Shown: piece by piece, positions 35,631-45,581 of the stretch
Position numbering within the stretch: the stretch's first letter is position 1
How the letters are laid out: every line of letters begins with the position of its first letter
Source: Casuarina equisetifolia
Lineage: Eukaryota > Streptophyta > Magnoliopsida > Fagales > Casuarinaceae
NCBI GenBank assembly: GCA_028551475.1
Contig: CM052355.1
Coordinates: 13,145,023-13,209,022 of the forward strand
Reading direction: 5' to 3'
Length of the DNA stretch: 64,000 nucleotides
The notes under the pieces: generated by a model
What the model was told of the DNA's origin: nothing
What the model saw: only the letters and a program-made list of their open reading frames with translations
Databases searched by the model: none
Translations under genes and position numbers: made by a program

Positions 35631-35889
35631 TTGAATTGTGCCTTGGAATGTTAAAAAAATATTTTTATCTTTTTTATTCTATATAACAAATTTCTCAATA
35701 ATTTTCATATCACACATTAAGCCCGTTATTCATAGAGTTTAATATGATTTGTTTTCACATACCAAATCTTGACTTGTTTTTATTAAGTTTAACCTGATCT
35801 GACGTAGCGTCTATACATATTAAATCTTGACTTATCTTTTATCAATGTCTCTCCAGCTTTTATGATAATTGCTAGTGTTATTGGCCATT

Positions 35890-36115
35890 TTTAAATCTAA
35901 AAATTGACTCATAAAAAAAATTATCTCTGTACTTATAAATTTAATATTCACCTCTTCTTATCCCAGGCGGACTCTTCAAAACGGAAGCTCGGTCTTTAAC
36001 GAACAAACCAGAAAAGTTGGCAAAGTGGAGCCCGGGAATGGAATTATTGAAGCAGCATCATTCGCCTAACCTTCAAAACAAATAATTAACAAAAGCTCAC
36101 CCAGACGAAAGAGGA
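35890..36115 (+). repeat. Inverted repeat arm 1 (pairs with 41,103-41,312)
   Basis: This arm is the reverse complement of 41,103-41,312 at close to 90 percent identity, with one small insertion near 35,905-35,920. Shared landmarks are CCCGGGAATGGAATTATTGA and ACAAATAATTAACAAAAGCT. The two arms flank FPS-1. No coding content recognised. Confidence 0.8.
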
Positions 36116-36350
36116 AGTAGCCGACCTTGCTTACAAGGGCAGTGTTGGCAGCCTAGCCAAGCCAAATTTGCATGATGAAGTACCTTCTGTAGTTGTCTTT
36201 TATGTTGATATAAATATGTGGAATGTAATCAAGCTATTCTTACCATGAGAATGAGAGTTTTTGTTGTAAGCTAAGTGTACTACCTTTGTGAAATACAAGC
36301 TACTCATGTATTGTTAAACACCAAATCCGTGTGTCTTAAACCTTTGCTCT
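36108..36350 (+). repeat. LTR-like repeat fragment, copy 3, adjoining FPS-1
   Basis: This copy runs from about GTAGCCGACCTTGC to GTGTGTCTTAAACC and stops only about 15-20 bp before the ATG of the upstream FPS gene. It directly follows one arm of the inverted repeat (35,890-36,115). Confidence 0.5.
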
Positions 36351-36365
36351 TCATTTTGGGTGTCA

Positions 36366-39300
36366 ATGGCGGATCTAAAGTCAACATTTCTGAAGTTATA
36401 CTCTGTATTGAAGTTGGAGCTCCTTGAAGACCCAGCTTTCGAGTGGAGTGATGATGCTCGGCAATGGATCGAGCAGGTATGTCTTTTTCATTTTGTCATC
36501 CTTAATTCTCATCATTTGCTTCCCAGGTCATAGTTCACATTATTTACAGGACTTTGAGTTTAAGATTGTAGATTATATATTCCCAATTATTGATTGTGTC
36601 CACATTTAAAGAATGAAACCTACCAAATGATAACGAATTCTTGTAAAAACTTTCATGGGGTTGAAAAACCATTGATTTTAACGCAAATTAATTATAATAA
36701 GGTCTAAGCTCTTAACTTCATAGATAAAATCTCTTTGCCCTCCTCTCCCAAGGAAATGCAACCAAGTGTAATCCTATTCAAAATTTAACTTAGAAGTAGG
36801 ATGTTTCCACCTTATACAGAAGATTCTAAAAAGAATTTGGATAATGTGGACTACAAGTTTCACTCCGAGATATATATCTCTTCTCAAAGCACTTTAATTG
36901 TGGGCTTCATGTATAGAGGTGTCATCTTATGAAGCTAGGTTTTCATACCATATTAGAGGTCTAGTTCTATCCAAAATTTGATTCAAGAGTAGGAGCTATT
37001 TTCTCATTATGAAAGGGATTCTCAAACTAAAATTTCAATAATATAGGACTCTTGCCATTTCATTCTTCACACATGCTTTGAATGTTTGAGGTTGATCGTT
37101 GGTGTCTAACTGCCTTATTCATTCTTTCTATTTCAGATGCTGGACTACAATGTACCAAAAGGTTGGCATTGAGTGATATGTAAATAGCTTTTTGTTATGT
37201 ATCAATTTTTAAGTATCATTCCATTTTAAATATAATCCACTAATTGAATGAACTGGATGAACCAAGGAAAGTGGAACTTCTTTTAGGAAACATTTGTTAC
37301 TGAAGCCACTACAACGCCCTTTATCTTGTAGAAAATTTGAGTAGGGGTTTGGCCTTTATTGAGAGCTACAAAGCGTTGAAAGAGGGAATAGAGTTAACTG
37401 AAGATGAAATTTTCCTAATTACTGCTCTTGGTTGGTGTATTGAATGGGTATGTCATTAGAAAACCTTTTGTATTCAAAGATTATTTGCATTGATAAATCT
37501 GTTCATTAGATGTTTGTGCATACAAAGTTACAATACTTACATATGATTTTATGATGATGATGTATGTAGCTACAAGCATGTTCTCTTGTCCTTGATGATA
37601 TTATGGATAATTCACACACAAGGCGTGGACAACCTTGTTGGTTCAGAGTGCAAAGGTTAGTGCTAATAGTACACATGTTCTAATCTTCTTCCACCTTTTT
37701 ATGGATAAGACTGAACATAAAGCAATAACTCAGTGAATTAGTATATACTAGGTTGGCATGATTGCAATCAACGATGGGATTCTACTTCGTAACCATATTC
37801 CGAGGATTCTTAGGAAACACTTCAGGGATAAGCCTTACTATGTAGATCTACTCGATCTTTTCAATGAGGTGCTTGACGTCATTGCCTTTGCTTAGTTAGT
37901 TTTAATTTAGATTATATGTTAACAGTTTGCTCATCCTATGCTTCTATGTAGGTGGAATTTCAGACCGCTTCAGGAGAGATGTTAGATTTGATTACTACAC
38001 TTGAAGGAGAAAAAGATTTGTCCAAATATACTTTGCCAATGTGAGTAATAGTAACAGAATATCTATCTTTACAATGTCTTAGCAACTTTGCACTTAAGAT
38101 AAATGACAAATGTCTATTGTTTCCTAAGCTACCTATAAAATGGATTGGATGAGCAGGGGGTTGTCAAGTGTGGTTCAAATTTCAAAATAAAGCAATATAT
38201 GAACATAAGGAAAAATCACTTTTAGCATGAATTCAAAAATTCATTCATTCAATACTATAGAGACAATTCCATCTATCTTGCTTAAGGCAATATGACGTAA
38301 TTGAATTTACTTGACAATGGAAAAGCTGGAAATATGCATAGTTTATATACACTATGCCTTTATTACATTCTATTTCTTTCAATCACCATATTGATCTATG
38401 TTATACACCTAATGGTAGTGTTAATTTGTTTACATGTCTTGCAGTTACCATCTCCTTGTTCAATACAAGACTGCCTATTACTCATTTTACCTTCCAGTGA
38501 GTATAAATCTTTATTACAATTGAATCATGAGTCACCTGGAAATAGGATCTTCTTTGCTGTACTATATTTTGGGACCTTGCCTTGTGGCCCCATATTCCTG
38601 GTGTTTGAAGTTAAGTGCAACATATAGCTTCTTGTTGCACCATTTATTGACTTTTGTGTTGTTCACTTAAAGAAATACGAACTATTTTGTTTTAGAGAAG
38701 TCTTTAAAACATGCTTATAAAAGTTTATACTTTGGCATAGTAACCATATAACATAAATTAAGTTTACCTACAACGACATCTAATATTTAGAGCTCACTTT
38801 GGTGTTGGACAATGAGTGCTTGTCATTTGTCAACCATTTTTTGTTCAAATTTTGTGATTCTGTGCAGATTGCATGTGCACTACTAATGTCGGGTGAGGAT
38901 TTGGAAAACCATACTGATTTGAAGGATATTTTAGTTGAGATGGGAATCTACTTTCAAGTACAGGTATATTGTGAAGCACATATTAGTGTTGCAAAATAAC
39001 TTAGATATGAATTAAACTACTTTAGGTGAAGCAGCAGAAATCTTTGAACAACATAAATTAAGAAAAGCTAAAGCCTTTTCTTCTTATTGTGTTGTTATGT
39101 GCTTCATTAGCTTCTTTATTTCTGTTTTATTTTGTGGAATTAATGCGGCAGGGTTGAGTCAGTTTCTCTGGAACGTGCCTGGAGATGGAATTCTTTTGTC
39201 AATTTCAATAATCTAATTTTCTTGTCTTTTCTAGGATGATTATCTGGATGGCTTTGTAGATCCTGAAACAACTGGCAAGGTGAGATCCAGTGTGATAGTT

Positions 39301-39885
39301 TCACCCTAAATACGTGTAGATTCCATTTATTTAAGTTGAGTTTTACCTTTAGTCCTTGCTGCTATCAGATAGGAACAGATATTGAAGATTTTAAGTGCTC
39401 TTGGTTGGTAGTAAAAGCCATGGAGCTAAGCAACAAGGAACAAAAGAAAGTATTGCATGTAAGCGAGGGGGTTCCTTTATATCTTTTTCCTTTTCCTCAT
39501 CAAAAAATGAATTTTATTTTCAGATTTATAGTTTTTGTTTGTAGGACAATTATGGGAAACCAATCCCAGCCAATGTTGCAAAAGTGAAGGCACTTTACAA
39601 AGAGTTGGATCTTCAGGTTCGTGTTTGGTGTCAATATGAAGAAATTTGAGTTCACATATTTGCTTATCATTGTTAATCTCTAGTGTTTCGCCATTGAATG
39701 ATTTCTCTTCTATCATTCCATGTTTCCTCCAATCCAAAAATTAATAGGGTGTTTTTGCAGAGTATGAGAGCAAGAGCTACAAGAAGTTGACAACCTCCGT
39801 CAAAGCTCATCCGAGCAAAGCAGTTAAAGCAGTGTGGAACCTTGACTTGAGTAGAATACACAAAAAGTCACAAACAGAGAATTAG
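36366..39885 (+). CDS. FPS: Farnesyl diphosphate synthase, upstream copy (FPS-1), probably damaged
   Basis: Farnesyl diphosphate synthase condenses DMAPP with two IPP to make FPP for sterol and sesquiterpene synthesis. Twelve exons match FPS-2: 36366-36476, 37137-37161, 37332-37447, 37570-37655, 37752-37868, 37952-38040, 38445-38496, 38868-38963, 39235-39279, 39369-39458, 39545-39616 and 39748-39885. Both aspartate-rich motifs are kept (LVLDDIMD and DDYLD), but the residue after the second is Gly where FPS-2 has Cys. Exon 4 is one base shorter than in FPS-2 at its 3' end (GAGTGCAAAG against GAGTTCCAAAT), which breaks the frame if the usual donor is used. An upstream GT at 37,648 would keep the frame and drop three residues (VPK). 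The C-terminus differs and is three residues longer. LTR-like sequence reaches almost to the ATG. It is either a young pseudogene or a diverging paralogue. Confidence 0.8.
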
Positions 39886-40267
39886 TTAAGAATATGGATG
39901 GATGAAGGTTGGAAGATTCAGAGTATTCGTAACCTTTATAAGTAAATTGATTATTCATTAGCTATAACAATTCCGGTGTTGTTGATTTTATGTAGTATGG
40001 TTTGCACTTCCAATTAAATAGTATTATTGATCTTTTGAAGTGGTTCCTTTAATGTGGATCACTAGTATGAATTGTTTTCCATTAGCAGTCACAAACACCA
40101 ATGAAGACACAGTTTGTTGGGTGCATTATAAGTTTGGGCATTCACTTTTCTCATACAGCTTTTTTCAAAAAAAAAGGTGAAGTTGAATCTCTATTAAAAG
40201 AGGGCTTATTATTAAAAATGCCTTATTGATTCAAGTTTTTTTTCGTCCGACAGTAATCAAGAACTCT

Positions 40268-40372
40268 ATTTTTTTTTTTTTTTTTACGCACCCATCCAAA
40301 CTCATACACCCAAATATAGAAACTTAGACTAAAAAATTATAGGCATTACATACTCCCAATAGAACTAGCAGC
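40268..40372 (-). repeat. tRNA-derived SINE-like repeat, copy in FPS spacer (1)
   Basis: On the minus strand it has an A-box-like AGTTCTATTGGGAG head and ends with TTTGGATGGGTGCGT and an A run. It is related to the elements at 1,061 and 40,400. Confidence 0.5.
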
Positions 40373-40399
40373 AATTATCAAAAAGTCTCACTAAGCAAC

Positions 40400-40494
40400 T
40401 TTTTTTTTATTTAACGTACACATCCAAACTAATATACTCAAGTATTGAATCTTGGACAAAAATTCTCAAGCAGCACTTATACTCAATAGAGCTG
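40400..40494 (-). repeat. tRNA-derived SINE-like repeat, copy in FPS spacer (2)
   Basis: On the minus strand: AGCTCTATTGAG head, a B-box-like AGATTCAATAC about 40 bp later, and a TTTGGATGTGTACG end followed by an A-rich tail. It lies head to tail with the copy at 40,268. Confidence 0.5.
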
Positions 40495-40694
40495 TAAAAA
40501 ATTCCAGCAACAACCATCAAAAAGTCTTAGTAATCCAACTTTCCAGTTGGGCAACGAGAGAATCCTTTGAGATCCCCCTTTTCATATCTTCCCTTTTAAA
40601 TGCACCTCCGCCAACGCTCAACCGATTATGTCTACACCGAATAATTAATCGGCGAAAACGATTTCGATAAAGATAATGGAATCAGACCGGCATC

Positions 40695-41068
40695 GTGGAA
40701 GTCACGCACCCACCAGTGCCTTTGGATAATGAACCCATGTGGACCTCATGCAACGTGGATCATATCCCCTACTCCCCCCCGTCGTACTCGTTCATGTTCC
40801 GGACCAAACTCAACCGTCCGATGATGTCGGAAGCCCCATCTTCGTCAAGAACAACGGCCATGGATGGGACACTGTTCCCATTTGTCCCACGCGAGCGTTG
40901 TTATGTAAGTTCTTCCTAGTCAGCAAAGCTGCGCATGTGAACAAGTACGCGAATCTGTGTGCTCAACTACGCAAATCCCTGGGGCCAATGTTGGCCGTCG
41001 ATTTCTTCAAGGTTCCGAAGTGGACCATCGGAGTACAACAACTTGGGAAATTCCTTTGGTTTTTCTAA
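40695..41068 (+). pseudogene. Unrecognised coding-like fragment
   Basis: A block of clearly higher G+C and codon-like texture than its flanks. It translates in two overlapping frames with plausible protein character (THPPVPLDNEPMWTS in one, then SPIFVKNNGHGWDTVP and VSKAAHVNKYANLCAQLRK in the other). The change of frame near a run of C at about 40,780 suggests a decayed exon. I do not recognise the family. It could also be the end of a short hypothetical gene. No promoter or splice sites are evident. Confidence 0.3.
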
Positions 41069-41102
41069 CTCGTGATCCCAAAAAGTACGGTTCTACCCTT
41101 AT

Positions 41103-41312
41103 TCCTCTTTAGTCTCGGTAAGCTTTTGTTAATTATTTGTTTGGAAGATTAGGCAAATAATGCTGCTTCAATAATTCCATTCCCGGGCTCCACTTTGCCA
41201 ACTTTTCTGGTTTGTTCGTTGAAGACCGACCTTCTGTTTTGAAGAGTCCGCCTGGGATAAGAAGAGGTGAATATTGAATTTATAAGTACAGAGATAGTTT
41301 TTAGATTAAAAA
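41103..41312 (-). repeat. Inverted repeat arm 2 (pairs with 35,890-36,115)
   Basis: The reverse complement of the arm upstream of FPS-1. It ends about 245 bp before the ATG of FPS-2, so it lies just upstream of that promoter. Confidence 0.8.
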
Positions 41313-41495
41313 AGGGTCAAAAATATTTTTTTTAATGTTTATTTTTTTTAAAAAAAAAAAAGCGATGAGAATATTACATATATAAATGTAGATCCCACAG
41401 CTTTTTCCAAAGTTTTCGCGGGTTACGGAATGGCAATCACTGCAATTTATACAACATGTTGACCCATTTACGATTCTCTCTCTTCAGTTCCATCT

Positions 41496-41501
41496 TATAA
41501 A
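41496..41501 (+). promoter_or_regulatory. TATA box of FPS-2
   Basis: TATAAA lies about 60 bp upstream of the FPS-2 ATG, which implies a short leader of about 30 nt. FPS-1 has no counterpart at this distance, because LTR-like sequence occupies the position. Confidence 0.5.
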
Positions 41502-41558
41502 TCACAACAGAGTCTGCACTCTTCGCTGTCTCTCTTTCGAAGCTCTGTAGGTGTGTCG

Positions 41559-44500
41559 ATGGCGGATCTCAGGTCAACGTTTCTGAAGGTGTACGCTGTC
41601 CTAAAATCAGAGCTCCTTGAGGACCCTGCTTTCGAGTGGACCGATGCTTCTCGGGAATGGGTGAAGTCGGTACGTCTTTCCCACTCCTTACCTCTCTTCT
41701 CCCTTTTCCTCGTTCGAGCTCGTGTTCTTGCTCTGCAATATCCTTCGCAATTTATGCTTTTGGTCGGTTTGATCATTTCTCCGGTAGTGTGATCGCTTTA
41801 TAAGAAAATGGCATTTTGGATGCCGTTATTTTGGTGATTTTTGTGAACTTCTTAGTACGTAATGTACATTTTTGCTTGAAAACGAGAAATAGGTTGGATG
41901 ACTAAGTGCAAGATCTGACTGACTTTTAGCCGATAGAGTGAGGGAGAGATATCGGGTTGACTTGGTGTGATGTAGTTAAAAGTTGCAGCAATGATAGAGA
42001 CTGCGGATGGTAAGATTCATTTTCTAGGAAAAAACATTGTTCTTTGATCTCTTATGATAATATCACTGCAAAACGCGAACCTGGAGAGCAAGTTTGTCCA
42101 CAAATTAAAATCTAAATCCTGGGTTTAATTTGCTTTTCCACATCGGTATTTGTTTGAACGGGTTTTCTCTTGGAGCTCTTCCTTCAAGAGAAACGCTTCC
42201 TTCATACGTTTTATTCTGGCTGTTAAGTCCATGCGAAAATGTTTCGAAAGTAACGCTAATCTCAGATAGACCAAGTTTTACCGCTGAATGGGATTTCAAT
42301 TCAAAAATATAGATTTATGACAGGAAATATAGAAGTGGGCATTGTGCCATGCGTTTTCACATTTAGTGATTTTTTTCCCAGCATTTAAGCAGTTACCTGT
42401 TTTCTTGAGCACTCCAGATTTTCACATTCAGACCTGTTCCTTAAATTATGCAGTTTCCTGACTGGCTTGCTTATTTTCTTTATTTCAGATGCTGGACTAT
42501 AATGTGCCTGGAGGTGGGAATTAAGGATCTCTTTAACATTATTTGGAGAATCATTTTTTTTAAAACTTCAGCTGTTAAAGGAAAAACAAATAGAATGAAT
42601 AAACAAGTAACTTCTAAGGAAACGTCTTTCTGAAATAGGTAAGCAATAACACTTCCTCTTGCAGGGAAGTTGAACAGGGGCTTGTCCGTCATTGACAGCT
42701 ACAGATTGTTGAAAGAGGGAAAGGAATTAACCGAAGATGAAATTTTCCTTGCTAGCGCCCTTGGTTGGTGTATTGAGTGGGTATGGTGCAACAGAAAACC
42801 TCTCCTATTCGTGAACTTTTACATGGATGTTAATTGTTCATTGGATGTTTCAGTATTTTGCAGGTTTAGATACTAATATATGAGTTTGTAAATAATATAT
42901 TTCAGCTTCAGGCATACTTTCTTGTACTTGATGATATTATGGATAGCTCTCACACACGACGTGGTCAGCCTTGCTGGTTCAGAGTTCCAAATGTCTGTGC
43001 CAAATGCGAACCTGTTCTTTTTTTTTTTTTTTTGTTCTTTTTAATTGTGAAGAAAAGCTATTAACTTGGTTGATCTGTCTGTTCTAGGTTGGTATGATTG
43101 CTATAAATGATGGTGTTCTGCTTCGAAACCATATCCCCAGGATCCTTAGGAAACACTTCAGGGATAAGCCCTACTACGTGGATCTGCTTGATCTATTTAA
43201 CGAGGTGGTTAATTTGCACAGACATTTTATTAATTAGTCCTCTATAAGTTAGAGTACTAAATTTTTTGTTACCTTGTGCTTTACATAGGTGGAATTTCAG
43301 ACAGCTTCAGGACAAATGATAGATTTGATTACCACAATTGAAGGAGCAAAAGATCTGTCCAAATACGATTTGTCTGTGTGAGTAGAAATTATGAGAGATC
43401 TATGCTAAGTAGTGTCGTTGCACCTTTGTGCTTAAGATATATGACCAACCCATATGTGGTTAGCTATCCGGACAAGGCTCCCAAATTTCTGCATCAGCGA
43501 GGGTCAATGAAGTATGGGTTAGATATCCATGACAAAACAGACATGAATCTGTGAGAGGAGACATAATAGTGCATGCTATTGACAAAGTCATTTTGGAATC
43601 GATGCCTATATTTACAGTAACAGATCCACCTTTCTAGCTATGGACAATTAACCATGACTGAATCTCCTTGACTATGGGAAAGTTGGAAGTGTGTATGCTG
43701 GAGCTCTGGATGCCTTAGTAAATTAGCTATATGAGTCTATTTCTTATTTTAACTTCTTTTCTATTAAATGTTATTAAGCACGAATATATATTTTTTTATC
43801 CTATGGTCTTCCTAACTGGTTGATATCTCATGCAGTCACCGCCGCATTGTTCAGTACAAGACTGCATATTACTCATTTTACCTTTCGGTAAGTGTAAATC
43901 CTTATATCAAATAAAGAACAAATTGCCTGGATCAGTGGCGATCCTCTCTGTTTCAGTGCATTCTTGAAAGACCTCTTTATCAGCTAGCATTTCTGTGTAA
44001 TTTTTTGACATTTCCCTGCTTGAACCCCATTTACTTGATATTTGAAGTATGAAGGAAAAAAAAAAAAAAAAAATAGTTAAAGTGGGTGTAGTTAATAGAT
44101 GGGTAATGAGTGCGGAACCTAAGACCTTCGAGACAAAGGAAGTCTTAGGCTCCCAATAAGTCCACTGGGCTACTAGCGAATTGACTACATTTTAGCTCCT
44201 TGTTCTGCCACATCTTGACTTTTTGTTGAAGAAGTCTGGAAAAAATTTTAATACCAAATTATGCTTTGGCATTGTAACTGCATCGTGTAATTACTTCCTT
44301 ACAGTTACATCCAATCTTTGACTTAAGTTGGTCGTTGACTTTAAATGCTGTAATTGGTTAACTATTTGCTGTTCAAATTCCATGAATCTACTCAGGTTGC
44401 ATGTGCATTGCTTATGTCGGGTGAGAATCTGGACAACCATGTCGACGTGAAGAATACTCTTGTTGAGATGGGTGTCTACTTTCAAGTACAGGTAAACTTT

Positions 44501-45581
44501 AGATAAGAAGACAAGATTGTAATTGATTTCTCTCTGGAGCATACAGGTGTTGGGGGCTGAGATAGAAAGTGTTGGATTTACCTCACCTAATTTTGGGTTT
44601 GGGGGCAGTGTAATACTTAATTATTAGAGATGCTAATCTCTTAGTTCGAAGTATTACAAATTTCCTGAACTGCATTAGTAATAAATAACAATGGCCTATT
44701 AACTCAATAATGCTATATGTGTTCCATTTACTAGTTTATTTTGTTATATTCTTTTAATTGCTCTGGCACGGCTAATTCATTCACATTCAAGTGTATGTTT
44801 AACATTGTTTGTTGGCATAGATAGACTTCTGTTATCTATTTCAATAATTTTTTTTTTTATGTTTTTTTCCTTTGTAGGATGACTATTTGGATTGCTTTGG
44901 TGAACCTGAAAAGATTGGCAAGGTGAGATTCAGCATGGGCGATCTACTGATTCATGTTTTTCAAAAATAAGTTTCTGGTCCATGTGTTGTGTTCTAGTTC
45001 TTACTGGAGTCCTTTTTGCTCTCAGATAGGAACAGATATTGAAGATTTTAAGTGCTCTTGGTTGGTGGTAAAAGCATTGGAGCTAAGCAGCGAAGATCAG
45101 AAGAAAGTGTTATATGTAAGAGTGTGATTTTTTATTTTCTTTTTTTGTGAATTTCTATCATGTTTCCTTAACAGCATTCAGACTAATTTGCTCATTTTTT
45201 TTATTTTTATTTTTTTGCAGGAGAACTATGGGAAAGCAGACCCTGCCAATGTTGCAAAAGTAAAAGCCCTCTACAATGAGCTTGATCTTGAGGTTTGAGT
45301 TTGATCTCAACTACAGCATAAAACTGCATAATTTGTTTAATCTCAACTAATATGGTTAAGAAACATAAGTTTTTCCTTACTTTTCTCATATAGCATAAAA
45401 GAATTTTGCTTCTGGATGCCAAATTTTTATTCATCCATGATGATATTACCAGGGTGTATTTGCCGAGTTTGAGAGAAAGAGCTACGAGAAGTTGACAGCT
45501 TCCATTGAAGCTCACCCCAGCAAAGCAGTGCAAGCGGTGTTGAAGTCATTCTTGTCTAAAATATACAAGAGGCAGAAGTAG
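41559..45581 (+). CDS. FPS: Farnesyl diphosphate synthase, complete copy (FPS-2)
   Basis: Makes farnesyl diphosphate from DMAPP and IPP for sterols, sesquiterpenes and protein farnesylation. Twelve exons: 41559-41669, 42489-42513, 42665-42780, 42906-42992, 43088-43204, 43289-43377, 43836-43887, 44396-44491, 44878-44922, 45026-45115, 45221-45292 and 45453-45581; total 1,029 nt, 342 aa, the usual length of the short plant isoform. The first aspartate-rich motif DDIMD is at residues 93-97 and the second, DDYLD, at 232-236. It starts [16 protein letters not shown] and ends [10 protein letters not shown], with no plastid or mitochondrial presequence, so it is likely cytosolic. The last base of exon 4 is T (PN in place of the PK recalled for the family), which weakens that splice donor. 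An AATAAA lies about 160 bp after the stop (45,743). No lesion seen. Confidence 0.95.
44058..44180 (-). repeat. tRNA-derived SINE-like repeat in FPS-2 intron 7
   Basis: On the minus strand it has an A-box match TAGCCCAGTGG and, about 43 bp later, a weaker B-box-like GGTTCCGCAC. It ends in a long T run (an A run on the plus strand at about 44,058-44,076), an oligo-T end as in Au-type plant SINEs. It is a different family from the element at 40,400. Confidence 0.45.

Larger units (their letters stand above)
39886..40694. other. Spacer downstream of FPS-1
   Basis: The 3' flank of FPS-1 followed by two SINE-like copies. No gene recognised. Confidence 0.4.
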
